64,000 nt of DNA from Apibacter raozihei (GCF_004014855.1 NZ_CP034930.1:3081716-3145715); one strand, 5' to 3'; shown: positions 10,299-19,600, counted from the stretch's first letter. Program-made: numbers and translations. Notes: generated from the sequence alone by a model not told the origin.

Positions 10299-10877
10299 TT
10301 AAAGAGATATTTTAACTCCCAATAATTTATAGAATTCTGATAGTAAAGCTGCATTGCCCGGCCAGGCTGGCGATGTCACTAAATTTCTATCTAAAACAGT
10401 ATCTGCAGGGCCTACTTTTTTATAATTTCCTCCTGCCAATATTACTTCTGGTCCTACAGCATCGTAGCATGTAAGTGTTCGTCCTTCAATTACATTAGCA
10501 GCTGTAAGCACCTGTATACCATGACAAATAGCAGCTACCGGCTTATTATTTGAGAAAAAATGTTGAGTAAACTCAATAATTTTATTGTTTAATCTAATAT
10601 ATTCCGGCGCTCTACCTCCGGTTATAAATAATCCATCATATTCACTGACCTGAACTTCTGTGAAAGTTTTATTAATTACGAAATTATGTCCCCGCAATTC
10701 CTGATATGTTTGAAATCCTACAAAATCATGAATAGACGTAGCAATAATATCTCCCGATTTCTTATCAGGGCATATAACATCAACTTCTATTCCAATCGAA
10801 AGCATTGCCTGATAAGGAACCATGAGTTCATAATCTTCCACAAAATCACCGGCAAATAGCAAAATCTTCTTCTTCAT
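10299..10877 (-). CDS. DJ-1/PfpI family protein
   Basis: A 192-residue class I glutamine-amidotransferase-like protein. The nucleophile elbow is AAICHG with Cys118 followed by His119, and an acidic residue (Glu14 or Glu17, FVEDYE) can complete the site, as in the PfpI/YhbO/YajL branch. FITGGRAPEYIR and CYDAVGPEVILAGG are typical blocks. Members include general stress proteins reported to act as deglycases or as chaperones and glyoxalases; the exact activity cannot be read from sequence. Cytoplasmic, monocistronic, with a good promoter element upstream. Confidence 0.88.
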   Translation of the reverse strand: MKKKILLFAGDFVEDYELMVPYQAMLSIGIEVDVICPDKKSGDIIATSIHDFVGFQTYQELRGHNFVINKTFTEVQVSEYDGLFITGGRAPEYIRLNNKIIEFTQHFFSNNKPVAAICHGIQVLTAANVIEGRTLTCYDAVGPEVILAGGNYKKVGPADTVLDRNLVTSPAWPGNAALLSEFYKLLGVKISL

Positions 10878-10920
10878 AATTTTTAATACTAATTTAAAAA
10901 TTAAAATAATACCTTAACAA

Positions 10921-10928
10921 CAAAAGTA
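10921..10928 (-). promoter_or_regulatory. Bacteroidota -7 promoter element
   Basis: Minus-strand TACTTTTG, an exact match to TAnnTTTG, 43 nt upstream of the PfpI-family start. No TTG lies at the ideal upstream spacing (a TTG is 14 nt away), so the -33 part is weak. Confidence 0.5.
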
Positions 10929-10973
10929 TTAAAATTAAATTTCAACATTATTAAAACATAACATTGAATGATT

Positions 10974-11795
10974 TCATCTAAAATCAGTTTGTTCTAGAAT
11001 TTCAATTTGATTGATAAGATTAATTCCTAATATTTCTTTACCTTGTAAATTAAGATGCAGATGATCATTAAATAAGTTTAAATTATTTTTATAATTTGGA
11101 ACTACAGCATTAATATTAAAGTAGAACATTGAATCTTTGTATAAATTTTTCTCTAAACTATTATTAAAATATTCATTGTAATCATCAATATTATCTAAAT
11201 TTCCTTTATTGTTTAACATTGCAAATATTTTAAACCTTAATTGTTTAAGTTTGGAAAATTGTTCATATTCTTCAATAATACCATAATGTGGTATGGAAAC
11301 AACAATAGGTATTATTCCCTCTTTCATAAGAGTTTCAATAATTAATTTTAAATGATATGCATAATACTTTTTTCCCATTTGTTTATTGGTATCATTAACT
11401 CCTGAAATTATTATACAATATCTTGGATGCTGATCTATAACTTTTTTGGATGAGTAAATATCGTTTTTACTTTTATATAAATTTTGGTAAATTTCTCTAG
11501 TAGTTGCCCCTTGCTGTCCTGAAGCAATTATATGAGATTTTATATTTTTTTGTTTAAATTTACTTTGAATTATCGAATCCAAGCTTCCATATTCAACCCA
11601 ACTATCTCCAATTATCCCAATTTTTAAAATTTTATCAGTACCTTTTTTAGGATTAAAAAAATCTTTATCATACAAATTCTCAGAAAAATGAAACCTATAC
11701 TCATAATACGAATATATTGAAATAAACAAAACACTTACTACAAAAAGTAAACTAATTATTTTGTATTTATAAATTCTTTTTTTCACAATACTCAT
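10974..11795 (-). CDS. SGNH/GDSL-type hydrolase, membrane-anchored
   Basis: A 273-residue protein with an N-terminal transmembrane segment (about residues 12-30) and an SGNH hydrolase domain outside the membrane. Block I is IGIIGDSWVEYG with nucleophile Ser65, block II has the oxyanion Gly in SGQQGATTREI, block III is SGVNDTN with Asn, and block V NDHLHLNLQG gives the DxxH catalytic pair. Such enzymes deacylate lipids or remove O-acetyl groups from glycans; the substrate is not visible here. It is divergent from the HYC_CC_PP gene and has no obvious operon partner. Confidence 0.85.
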   Translation of the reverse strand: MSIVKKRIYKYKIISLLFVVSVLFISIYSYYEYRFHFSENLYDKDFFNPKKGTDKILKIGIIGDSWVEYGSLDSIIQSKFKQKNIKSHIIASGQQGATTREIYQNLYKSKNDIYSSKKVIDQHPRYCIIISGVNDTNKQMGKKYYAYHLKLIIETLMKEGIIPIVVSIPHYGIIEEYEQFSKLKQLRFKIFAMLNNKGNLDNIDDYNEYFNNSLEKNLYKDSMFYFNINAVVPNYKNNLNLFNDHLHLNLQGKEILGINLINQIEILEQTDFR

Positions 11796-11863
11796 TTCTA
11801 TACAAAAGTATTATTAAAATTCAAATTTGTGAAATTATTAATATTTAATATTAAATTTGCAAT

Positions 11864-12271
11864 GTGAAATTTGTACAGTCATTATTTTTAGTTTGTCTTA
11901 TTCTTTTTGCAAACATGAACTTTTTTGTGTACCAGAATTGGTGCCATGGAGAAAATATTGGCTATACTATTAACTCAAAAAAATTTAATAAGGCTCTCAG
12001 GGCTTCTACGCATAAAGAAAATACAAGTTTTAAAAAAGATAATTGCTGTAAAGATGTATTAATTAAATCTCATAGTCAATCTCTCTTTTCTACAGACAGC
12101 GGTTTTATATTATCAGTTTTAAATATTAACGGAATTATTCAAGAATGGAATTGGGATTTTACATATGTATCACGCCTGGAACAAAAAATTATTCCGGGTC
12201 TATGTCCTAATCCTCCTCCAAAAAATAAGCAACTCTTTAAGCTATACTGCAGGTATACATTTTACGGTTAG
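11864..12271 (+). CDS. HYC_CC_PP family small secreted protein
   Basis: A 135-residue secreted or periplasmic protein with an N-terminal hydrophobic signal, then a Cys-His pair (WCHGE, Cys27-His28) where the family has its HYC motif, DNCCKD (Cys61-Cys62), and PNPPPK (117-119), the three landmarks of the family name. The start is GTG at 11864. The -7 element TAAATTTG (11852-11859) lies so close that the transcript may be nearly leaderless. It directly precedes a TonB receptor with its own CC motif, which suggests a joint role in uptake or handling of a soft metal such as copper; this is inferred from the paired Cys/His residues. Confidence 0.78.
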   Translation: MKFVQSLFLVCLILFANMNFFVYQNWCHGENIGYTINSKKFNKALRASTHKENTSFKKDNCCKDVLIKSHSQSLFSTDSGFILSVLNINGIIQEWNWDFTYVSRLEQKIIPGLCPNPPPKNKQLFKLYCRYTFYG

Positions 12272-12365
12272 TTTTTATTTGATTTTCGATTCATTAACAT
12301 AATAAACTCAATCTGATCTGATTTGATTGGTTGAATTATGAATTATTATTTATTAAAAAAATCAA

Positions 12366-14633
12366 ATGAAAACATATATAACATTATTATTTATAAGTGT
12401 GGGAATGCTAGTTTCTGCACAACATTCAATATTGAAAGGTAAATTATTTACATCTACAGAAGATGGAATATTAGTGCCTATAAATGGTGCCGATGTTCAT
12501 TGGAAAGAGCATCCCGTTATGAAAACCGTAACCGATAGTCTTGGCAATTTCGAACTCATGTATCATGCCGGTTTATATAACATAATTGCTGAAAAAGAAG
12601 GATTTGTTCAGTTGGAAATGAAAATAGAATCTGTTAATGAACCTGTAGAGCTTTTTATGGAGGCTGAAAAAACTGCTGGAGAAAAATCTTTAAACGAAAT
12701 TATAATTCGGGAGCGAGCCAAAGCTGTATCTATAAAATCAAACTCAGTATCGCTTACTTATACTATAAATAAATCGGAACTACTTAAAGCTGCTTGCTGT
12801 AACCTTGCAGAAAGCTTTGAAACTAATCCTACTGTAGATGTGTCTACAACCAATGCTGTTACGGGCTCTAAGCAAATAAAACTTTTAGGTTTAGATCAAA
12901 AGTACACCTCTATAACCGTCGAAAATATGCCTGAAGTGCGTGGACTGACTTCTGCTAATGGTATTAATTACCTTCCCGGCACCTGGATTAATTCGATACA
13001 ACTTACTAAAGGGGGAAGTACGGTAAACAATGGTTATGAAGGTATTACAGGACAAATTAATACTGAACTACTTAAATTTAAAGATAAAAATTTTACTCAT
13101 ATCAATTTTTTTGGTAATCAAAATGCAAGGCTTGAACTCAACGTAGTCAATGCTACTAAACTTGATCGTGATTGGAGCAACACATCACTTATCCATTTAA
13201 ACGGTCGTTTTTCCAAAGAAGATATGAATCATGATGGTTTTCTTGACATGCCCCTTTCCAAACAGGTAAATGCTATGAACATTCTCCGGTATGATGGTAT
13301 ACAAAAAAATGGATGGGGATCCATTTTTGCAGTCCAGGCATTATATGATAAGCAGATCGGTGGTGAAAAAAAATTCAGAGAATCTACTGACAGACTTACG
13401 CAAAATTATTATGGACTTGGTATTGAAAATTCACATTTTGAAATCTGGAATAAGACAGGTTATGTTTTTTTAAATAAACCCTATCAGAGTATTGGATTAC
13501 AGACTAAATACATCCATCACAATATCGACAGCTATTTTGGTCAAAGATTATATAATGGAAACCAAAATACGTTTTTCGCTAATCTGATTTTTGAAAGTAT
13601 TATTGGTAATACTAATAACAAATATTCACTGGGTGCGAGTTATCTGCACGATTCATATAATGAAGATTTTGAAAATGTAAATTTTAATAGAAATGAAAGT
13701 GTTCCTGGTTTGTTTGCGGAATATACCAACACTTCTTTAAAAAACTTAACTGTTGTTGCCGGAATACGGAGTGACTTTCATAATCTAGCGGGAACTCAGA
13801 TTCTTCCACGTTTAAACGTAAAATATTCTTTATTCCCTAAAACCACTTTACGTATGTCTGGCGGAAGAGGTATGAGAACCGCTAATATATTTGCTGAAAA
13901 CATGCAATATTTTGCTTCATCCAGAAAACTACATATTAAACAAAATAATGGAGATGTCTATGGCCTTCAACCTGAATTTGCATGGAATTATGGTATTAGT
14001 ATGATACAGGATTTTAATGTAGGTAAAGTTAAAAATACATTTACCATCGATTTTTACAGAACTGATTTTACTAACCAGGTGCTTACAGACCTTGATCATT
14101 CTGCTCAGGAATTATGGATATATAATCTTGAGGGGAAATCATATTCGAATTCGTTTCAAGCCGTATGGGATATTTTTCCTATTCAAAATCTTGAATTGCA
14201 TTTTGCCTATAAGTGGTATGATATAAAGGCTGAATATATGGATGGAAAAAAACAGGTTCCGTTTACTTCTAAAAACCGAGGGTTATTTACGGCTTCATAT
14301 TCAACAAATGAAACCGACAAAAAAAGCAAATGGGTATTTGATTTTACTTTGCAGTATATAGGAAAACAAAGGCTTCCTGATACTTCCAGAAATCCTTTAG
14401 AATTTCAAAAAAGAGCATATTCTCCAGACTATGGACTTATGAACGCTCAAATTTCCAGACATTTTTCAGAAAAACTTCGTCTATATATTGGAGTAGAAAA
14501 CTTAGGGGGTTATAAACAAAATCATCCGATTATTGATTCGGAGAATCCTTTTGGTTCTTATTTCGATACCTCAGTAGTTTATGCACCTATTGTTCCGGCC
14601 ATGTTTTATGCAGGTTTTGATGTAAAATTATAA
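12366..14633 (+). CDS. TonB-dependent receptor with N-terminal CarboxypepD_reg-like domain (putative metal uptake)
   Basis: A 755-residue outer-membrane receptor. Order: signal peptide (ending VSAQH), a carboxypeptidase-regulatory-like beta domain at about 20-100, the plug with CCNLAESFETNPTVDVS (Cys144-Cys145) and KQIKLLGLDQKYTSITVENM, then a 22-strand type beta barrel ending with aromatic/hydrophobic YAGFDVKL. The CC motif at the start of the plug marks a subgroup often found beside heavy-metal genes in Bacteroidota. It follows the HYC_CC_PP gene by 94 nt, probably in one transcript, and ends in a strong terminator. Substrate (Cu, Zn or similar) is inferred. Confidence 0.88.
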   Translation: MKTYITLLFISVGMLVSAQHSILKGKLFTSTEDGILVPINGADVHWKEHPVMKTVTDSLGNFELMYHAGLYNIIAEKEGFVQLEMKIESVNEPVELFMEAEKTAGEKSLNEIIIRERAKAVSIKSNSVSLTYTINKSELLKAACCNLAESFETNPTVDVSTTNAVTGSKQIKLLGLDQKYTSITVENMPEVRGLTSANGINYLPGTWINSIQLTKGGSTVNNGYEGITGQINTELLKFKDKNFTHINFFGNQNARLELNVVNATKLDRDWSNTSLIHLNGRFSKEDMNHDGFLDMPLSKQVNAMNILRYDGIQKNGWGSIFAVQALYDKQIGGEKKFRESTDRLTQNYYGLGIENSHFEIWNKTGYVFLNKPYQSIGLQTKYIHHNIDSYFGQRLYNGNQNTFFANLIFESIIGNTNNKYSLGASYLHDSYNEDFENVNFNRNESVPGLFAEYTNTSLKNLTVVAGIRSDFHNLAGTQILPRLNVKYSLFPKTTLRMSGGRGMRTANIFAENMQYFASSRKLHIKQNNGDVYGLQPEFAWNYGISMIQDFNVGKVKNTFTIDFYRTDFTNQVLTDLDHSAQELWIYNLEGKSYSNSFQAVWDIFPIQNLELHFAYKWYDIKAEYMDGKKQVPFTSKNRGLFTASYSTNETDKKSKWVFDFTLQYIGKQRLPDTSRNPLEFQKRAYSPDYGLMNAQISRHFSEKLRLYIGVENLGGYKQNHPIIDSENPFGSYFDTSVVYAPIVPAMFYAGFDVKL

Positions 14634-14647
14634 TTAAAATGATAAAT

Positions 14648-14682
14648 AAAAAAGCTCAAATACTATGTATTTGAGCTTTTTT
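14648..14682. terminator. Bidirectional hairpin terminator
   Basis: Perfect 16-bp inverted repeat (AAAAAAGCTCAAATAC / GTATTTGAGCTTTTTT) with a 3-nt loop between the convergent TonB receptor and RNA-binding protein genes; it carries T tracts for both directions. Confidence 0.9.
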
Positions 14683-14708
14683 ATTATTTGCTTTATTTTA
14701 AAGCTAAA

Positions 14709-14984
14709 TTAATAATTTCTTCTAAAATTATTTCTAGGTCTTTCTTCTCTTTCTCTTGCTTGGGAAACGTTAATTACTTTTCCGTCTACTTCTTTTTGAT
14801 TTAGTTCTTCGATTGCTTTTCTTGCATCATCATCTGCCATTTCAACAAAACCAAATCCCCTTGATCTACCTGTTTCTCGATCGTTAATAATTTTAGCAGA
14901 TTGTACATCTCCGTATTCAGAAAATAGGTCATGTAAATCTTCGTTTGACAACCTGTAGTTCAGGTTTGAAATAAAAATGTTCAT
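14709..14984 (-). CDS. RRM-domain RNA-binding protein
   Basis: A 91-residue single RNA recognition motif. RNP2 is IFISNL at residues 3-8 and RNP1 is RGFGFVEM near residue 43, separated by the usual spacing; a basic Arg-rich tail (EREERPRNNFRRNY) follows. Small RRM proteins of this type are common and abundant in Bacteroidota, which lack Hfq in many lineages, and act as general RNA-binding proteins. Monocistronic, convergent with the TonB receptor. The upstream leader (14985-15120) is AT-rich without a clear promoter. Confidence 0.93.
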   Translation of the reverse strand: MNIFISNLNYRLSNEDLHDLFSEYGDVQSAKIINDRETGRSRGFGFVEMADDDARKAIEELNQKEVDGKVINVSQAREREERPRNNFRRNY

Positions 14985-15189
14985 ATAAAAATATTAAAAT
15001 TGATAAAAAAATTGTTTGAGAAAAAAATCAGACTAAAAACTATTTAATTGGGTACTAAAGTAGAAGAAAGTATAATGAAAATCTCAATGCGCTAATGTAC
15101 ATATTTTTTATTGAGAAACTACTATTTTATTGTTTTATTTTTTACATAATTAAAATTTAAATAATTAATTATGCTTTCATAATAAAAAA

Positions 15190-15215
15190 ACTCTGAATAA
15201 AGTTTTATTCAGAGT
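15190..15215 (-). terminator. Hairpin terminator of the porin-imelysin-DHOR operon
   Basis: Perfect 12-bp inverted repeat ACTCTGAATAAA / TTTATTCAGAGT with a minimal loop, followed on the minus strand by a run of seven T. It lies 71-96 nt past the stop of the dihaem gene. Confidence 0.8.
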
Positions 15216-15285
15216 ACTATTCATATATTGTTTTAATATAAATTAATATAATAAATCCTTGGTTTTATTATCATTAATTTCCAGA

Positions 15286-16698
15286 TTATAAAGAGTTTAG
15301 AAATGCTAGTAAAGACTCTCTTTTCTCAATGCTCAGAGCTTTAAATTTTTCTTTAGATGTTTGTGCTTCACCTCCGTGCCAAAGGATAGCTTCTGTTAAA
15401 TTGTTTGCCCGGCCATCATGTAAAAACATTGTATGACTATTTACTTTATAGGTTAAGCCGATTCCCCATAATGGAGGAGTTTTCCACATGGTACCATCTG
15501 CCCGGAAGTCTGGCCGATTGTCTGCAAGGTTTTCTCCCATGTCATGTAATAACATATCTGTATATGGATAAAATGTTTGATATGACAATGTACTTACTGG
15601 GTTATATCCTGTTTTTTGTTTAGGTGTGTGACATACTGCGCAATCTAATTTTTCAAACAATGCTGCGCCTTTTTTTACCTGAGAATTGTTAATATTTCTT
15701 GGTGCCGGTACAGCTAATGTTCTACAGTAAAACTCAAGATATCCAATGTGTTCATCACTAATTTCAGGATCATCATCTAACCCATCCAACAATACCGGGT
15801 TATTTTCGTAAGGTCTGTAGGAGCTGGTGATTCCCATATCTCCGTGTAATGCTCCTATAGTTTGCACTAAAACCGTTGGATTATTACCTTTCCATCCGAA
15901 CCTACCTAAATCCATTTTTTGATTCACTTCATCCCAAACCCAATTTGCTATACCTTTAATTCCATTTCCATCTTTATCTGTGGGATCTTCCCTACTAAGT
16001 ATATCCTGTACAGGAATGCTTTCAAGTAATCCTAAGCCAAAAACGGGTCTTCCTATCCTTGGAGAAAGCATATAACTGGCAGGTAATTTTGCTAACGGAT
16101 GAATATCTATTAAGTAATAATTAGGCTTTTTTAATACAACCTGAGTTCCGTCTGCTAATGTTTCTGTTATTTGCGTGTGTGTAACTTTAAATCTTGCTTC
16201 TGGTTGAAATCCATAAACAGCCTGATTTTGAATCTGATCACCGAAAAAAGGATCTGGTTTAGGTCCGCCATGTTCATTGGTTCCGGGAATACTAATTCTT
16301 AAAAAAAATCCGCTTAAATCATTTATACTGGAGGGAAATGGTGCTCGTCCATCGCGTGGATGGCAAGATTCACATGATCTGTTATTATAAACCGGCCCCA
16401 GCCCTGGTCGTACAGGATTAGGCGCTTTTACAAAGTTAGCTTCAAACAACACATCCCCTCTATCATGTTTATAAATTTCGCCAGATGAAAGTCCATCAAT
16501 CCTTTCTCCATAAGCTAGGTATGAGGTAGAAAATGTTGTTGTTGCTCCACCTGCAAATAAACGATCGCTTATATCTAATTGTTCTTCATCAACCACTGGT
16601 ACATTTAATTCATCGTCTGAACAAGAATAACTTATTATAAGCAGTAGAGTTAAAATTATCTTTTTTAAATCTGTGTATTTCATGTTAGTTTTTACCAT
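15286..16698 (-). CDS. Dihaem oxidoreductase (DHOR family), periplasmic lipoprotein
   Basis: 470 residues (or 465 if the ATG at 16683 is used, which gives a tidier signal). The signal ends in SYSC, a lipobox, so it should be lipid-anchored. Two c-type haem sites are visible: CESCH at 109-113 and CAVCH at 353-357, the second in the MauG/cytochrome c peroxidase-like half with KLDCAVCHTPK. The family is called dihaem oxidoreductase with probable peroxidase activity. It is the last gene of an operon with imelysin and a porin; this partnership in Bacteroidota is usually read as an iron- or metal-linked periplasmic system, but the electron donor and substrate are unknown. Confidence 0.88.
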   Translation of the reverse strand: MVKTNMKYTDLKKIILTLLLIISYSCSDDELNVPVVDEEQLDISDRLFAGGATTTFSTSYLAYGERIDGLSSGEIYKHDRGDVLFEANFVKAPNPVRPGLGPVYNNRSCESCHPRDGRAPFPSSINDLSGFFLRISIPGTNEHGGPKPDPFFGDQIQNQAVYGFQPEARFKVTHTQITETLADGTQVVLKKPNYYLIDIHPLAKLPASYMLSPRIGRPVFGLGLLESIPVQDILSREDPTDKDGNGIKGIANWVWDEVNQKMDLGRFGWKGNNPTVLVQTIGALHGDMGITSSYRPYENNPVLLDGLDDDPEISDEHIGYLEFYCRTLAVPAPRNINNSQVKKGAALFEKLDCAVCHTPKQKTGYNPVSTLSYQTFYPYTDMLLHDMGENLADNRPDFRADGTMWKTPPLWGIGLTYKVNSHTMFLHDGRANNLTEAILWHGGEAQTSKEKFKALSIEKRESLLAFLNSL

Positions 16699-16762
16699 TT
16701 TATTTTTAAGTTAAAATGGCTGTTTTATTTTAAATTGGTTTTATTTTGAAAAGTTGTTAGTC

Positions 16763-17896
16763 TTAGAAATTATTTTGAATATACGGCTTAAGCTCCTGAT
16801 CAATTATCAGTTGCAAATCATTAACTTTTTCCTGTGCTTGTTCTACTGCTGTAGGATTATTTATAACTGCATTGGTAAAATTGCCTAAACTTTTTATACT
16901 AGCTATTGCAGCATCCATGGCATTAATGATTTTAGTATCCAAAACAGGATTTTTGTCTTTCAGCAGGTTAGACAGAGAAACTCCTGAAGAAGTTCCGTAT
17001 ATTCCCGTATAGCTATTTTTAACTCCTTGAATATTATCTGCAAAATCTGTTACGGAATTTTTACTGAATCTTGATTCTTCTTGTGTTAAGTCAGCACTGG
17101 CTCCTGGAATAGGATTTCCACTTTCATCTTTTGGAGCTAATACATTCCCAATTTTTTTATTAGCAACTTCTCCTGTAATTTCCTGCATTCCCTCAATTAA
17201 TTGAATCAATACATCTTTATAAGTTAAAAAATCACCTTTGTTGCCTACACTTGGAGAGGTAAATGTATAGTAGTATTCCTGTTCCCAAGCATCTTTAACG
17301 GCTTTTGTTTTAGCTACTAAATTTTGTGCTACCGCTTTAGCGAATTCTAATTCTCTCGAATTAGTAATTTTTGTTTTTTCGATAAAATCTACCCGTTGAT
17401 TTTCCATTCTTTCCGCCCAAAGCATATATTCTAAAGCATGAAACCCTCCTGTATTTTCCCCGTCAATAACTTCTGCGGTAATAGGTTTATTGTTATCCAA
17501 AATCTGATTGGTGGTTGTAACATCTATAGGCCAGGTATCAATAGCATCATCAACATTTTCCACACAAATTGAATTATGCTCTCCATGAACCGGACCAAAT
17601 AAGAAAGCTTCAGAGTTTTCCCATGCTACACGAGCTTTTCTCCAAGCTTCTTTAGCTGTATTCAAAGTTGTTACATCATTAAGCTGAATAGCATTAACAG
17701 CCGTTTGTAGTTCCAATGTCTTAGTATATAAATCTCTATAATTCTCTACAATTCGATCAGCATTGTTTGCTACAATGTTTTCAATTTTTTTTTCTTCTGC
17801 TACTACCGGAATATCGTTTGAATCATTGTTACTGCAATTTTGAAAAAAAAGGCTTCCTGCAGTGGCTAAACTTAGATAAAATAAAATTCTTTTCAT
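16763..17896 (-). CDS. Imelysin family lipoprotein (IrpA-like)
   Basis: A 377-residue protein of the imelysin/iron-regulated IrpA family. The signal peptide ends FFQNC with Cys as the lipid anchor site. The family's GxHxxE motif is GGFHALEYMLWAE (His153, Glu156), and NSEAFLFGPVHGEH is the other conserved block with a Trp/Glu-Phe-Gly-Pro signature. The fold is a pair of helical bundles. Once called an insulin-cleaving peptidase, the family is now mostly regarded as iron-responsive metal-binding proteins; peptidase action is doubtful. Between a porin (22-nt gap) and the dihaem oxidoreductase (64-nt gap), on the same strand. Confidence 0.9.
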   Translation of the reverse strand: MKRILFYLSLATAGSLFFQNCSNNDSNDIPVVAEEKKIENIVANNADRIVENYRDLYTKTLELQTAVNAIQLNDVTTLNTAKEAWRKARVAWENSEAFLFGPVHGEHNSICVENVDDAIDTWPIDVTTTNQILDNNKPITAEVIDGENTGGFHALEYMLWAERMENQRVDFIEKTKITNSRELEFAKAVAQNLVAKTKAVKDAWEQEYYYTFTSPSVGNKGDFLTYKDVLIQLIEGMQEITGEVANKKIGNVLAPKDESGNPIPGASADLTQEESRFSKNSVTDFADNIQGVKNSYTGIYGTSSGVSLSNLLKDKNPVLDTKIINAMDAAIASIKSLGNFTNAVINNPTAVEQAQEKVNDLQLIIDQELKPYIQNNF

Positions 17897-17918
17897 TTTT
17901 GTTATTTTTATTTATTTA

Positions 17919-19289
17919 TTAAAATTTAAAACCTAATCCTAGGCTAAATGTATTTTCTTTTTCGTGTTGTTTAGAAACAGCTAACGTATTACGATCTTGT
18001 TTGTAAGAACCCAGTACTCTGGTGGCAAAATGTGCTTTTAATACTACCTGAGGGGTTACAAGCCAGTTTATACCTGCAGTGTATACATTACGTTTCCATC
18101 TTGGTTTTTTCACATATACTCCTTCTACTCCCTGCATGGTATTGTAATAATCATATCTGATAAAAGGATAGAGTGCCTGGTTTGTATTTTTGAAAAAAAC
18201 CGGAAGTATATCGTAACCAATCTCTGCTGCTATTCCTAAGGCATTTTTACCTACAGGAGTTCTTTTATTTCCTAAACTTTTAGGTGAATACTTATTTGCT
18301 AGAGAAATTACATCTGAATTTTGTATATCTCCATATAAAAAACTTGTATTAAATCTTAAGCGTTTTTCATTGTAGGTAAGATAAGCTCCTATTATTTTCA
18401 CGTAACCTTTTTTATCTCCTATCCTAAGCTCGTTTTTCTTAGGTCGGTTTGCATTTGCATCATTTATATAAGCATAAATACCCGCATAGGTATCTTTATG
18501 AGTACCAAATTTATAATTTATAGCTCCTGATACGGCTACACTTTCTGCATTTGCCATTTCGAACTTGGTCTGCTGTCCTTTTTTAATCCAATTCTTTGAA
18601 GAAAATTCAGATGAATCCAATCCATTGGTAAATGATAATTCGTAAAACCAATGGCTGTCTATAAAACCATAGAACTGAATTCCGTTTTCATACCAGCCTA
18701 ATGGAAGCATAGTATTTTCCATTTCCGGACGATAAGCTGTAAAATATTGAGTCGGCGCATCTAATCTTTGTGCCAATCCTATATGTATTTTCATTCTTCC
18801 CAGCTTAATTTTCATCCATTTTTTTATGTCAAAATTAATATACAATTGTTCGAGATTTACTTCTCCTCCCTGTTCAATTTCCTGTTCAAATTCTCCGGCT
18901 TCTTCATCTACATCATATTCCATAGTTGTTCCTACACCTCCATGTTCAAACTCAATCTCTGATCTCATACTTAGCCAATCGTTAAATCTGTATCCTAAAT
19001 ATAAATTCAGACGCTCCAGGTCTGTTTGATTTTTCAAATACGGATTTGTATCGTATTTATTGTTAAAATAGTTGATTGCCCCGTATCCGTTTAAAGTGAA
19101 GTTTTTTAAACTAAAGGCTGGATTTTTGTCGTTAAGATCTTTTTTTAATTCAGAAGCTATTTCAGCCCTTAATTCAGCTTTAATTTCTTCCTTAATCTTT
19201 TCTCTCTCTAAAGAGTCTATAGATTTTGTTTGGGATTTAACAATGATCATAACATTGCATAAGAGCAATAAGCAAAGGAACCTTTTCAT
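17919..19289 (-). CDS. Outer-membrane porin (OprO/OprP-like beta barrel)
   Basis: A 456-residue protein with a signal peptide, a short charged coiled stretch (about residues 22-55, EREKIKEEIKAELRAEIA) and then a long beta-barrel part with alternating aromatic strands (LNGYGAINYFNN, LNLYLGYRFNDWLSMRSEIEFEHGG) ending in Phe (SLGLGFKF), the usual barrel end signal. The coiled stretch before the barrel resembles the trimerisation stalk of phosphate-type porins. First gene of the porin-imelysin-dihaem operon, so it probably brings the operon's substrate across the outer membrane. Confidence 0.85.
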   Translation of the reverse strand: MKRFLCLLLLCNVMIIVKSQTKSIDSLEREKIKEEIKAELRAEIASELKKDLNDKNPAFSLKNFTLNGYGAINYFNNKYDTNPYLKNQTDLERLNLYLGYRFNDWLSMRSEIEFEHGGVGTTMEYDVDEEAGEFEQEIEQGGEVNLEQLYINFDIKKWMKIKLGRMKIHIGLAQRLDAPTQYFTAYRPEMENTMLPLGWYENGIQFYGFIDSHWFYELSFTNGLDSSEFSSKNWIKKGQQTKFEMANAESVAVSGAINYKFGTHKDTYAGIYAYINDANANRPKKNELRIGDKKGYVKIIGAYLTYNEKRLRFNTSFLYGDIQNSDVISLANKYSPKSLGNKRTPVGKNALGIAAEIGYDILPVFFKNTNQALYPFIRYDYYNTMQGVEGVYVKKPRWKRNVYTAGINWLVTPQVVLKAHFATRVLGSYKQDRNTLAVSKQHEKENTFSLGLGFKF

Positions 19290-19319
19290 ATTGGAAATTT
19301 GTTAGTTTATATAATTTTC

Positions 19320-19327
19320 CAAATGTA
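19320..19327 (-). promoter_or_regulatory. -7 promoter element of the porin-imelysin operon
   Basis: Minus-strand TACATTTG fits TAnnTTTG exactly and lies 31 nt before the porin start, giving a predicted leader of about 24 nt. The upstream -33 region is only weakly matched. Confidence 0.55.
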
Positions 19328-19359
19328 TATTTTTATTTAGTCTAATTTTACATAAAAGA

Positions 19360-19375
19360 TATGATATATATCATA
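19360..19375. promoter_or_regulatory. Candidate operator palindrome upstream of the porin operon
   Basis: A perfect 16-bp palindrome TATGATATATATCATA, with a related TATATATATGATATA about 25 bp further upstream. It lies 33 bp upstream of the -7 element. It has the ATGATA...ATCAT look of iron-repressor boxes, but AT richness makes chance palindromes likely. Confidence 0.35.
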
Positions 19376-19575
19376 TATATCAAGTTTATCATCTATTTAT
19401 ATATATATGATATAAATTTTAGATTTGTAAATATGTATATTAAAATAAATTACAAACAAGCTAATGATTATTATTTTAATTAAAAAAATGTAATATTTAT
19501 AATTATTACATTTTTTATCTACTAAATTAATTTAATCGTTTAAACATTTACTAGCAAGTATCTCTTGAAAAAACA

Positions 19576-19600
19576 AAAAGCCTGAAAAAATCAGGCTTTT
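19576..19600 (-). terminator. Terminator of the maeB-ruvA-sprA-gcvH-vanZ operon
   Basis: Inverted repeat AAAAGCCTGA / TCAGGCTTTT with an A-rich 5-nt loop, 6 nt past the vanZ stop on the minus strand. The remaining bases from 19290 to 19575 hold the porin promoter region and otherwise nothing that I recognise. Confidence 0.85.

Noticed and set aside
19380-19430. Second AT palindrome as a Fur site
   Set aside because: Runs of TATATA give palindromes by chance; only the 19360-19375 copy is kept, at low confidence.
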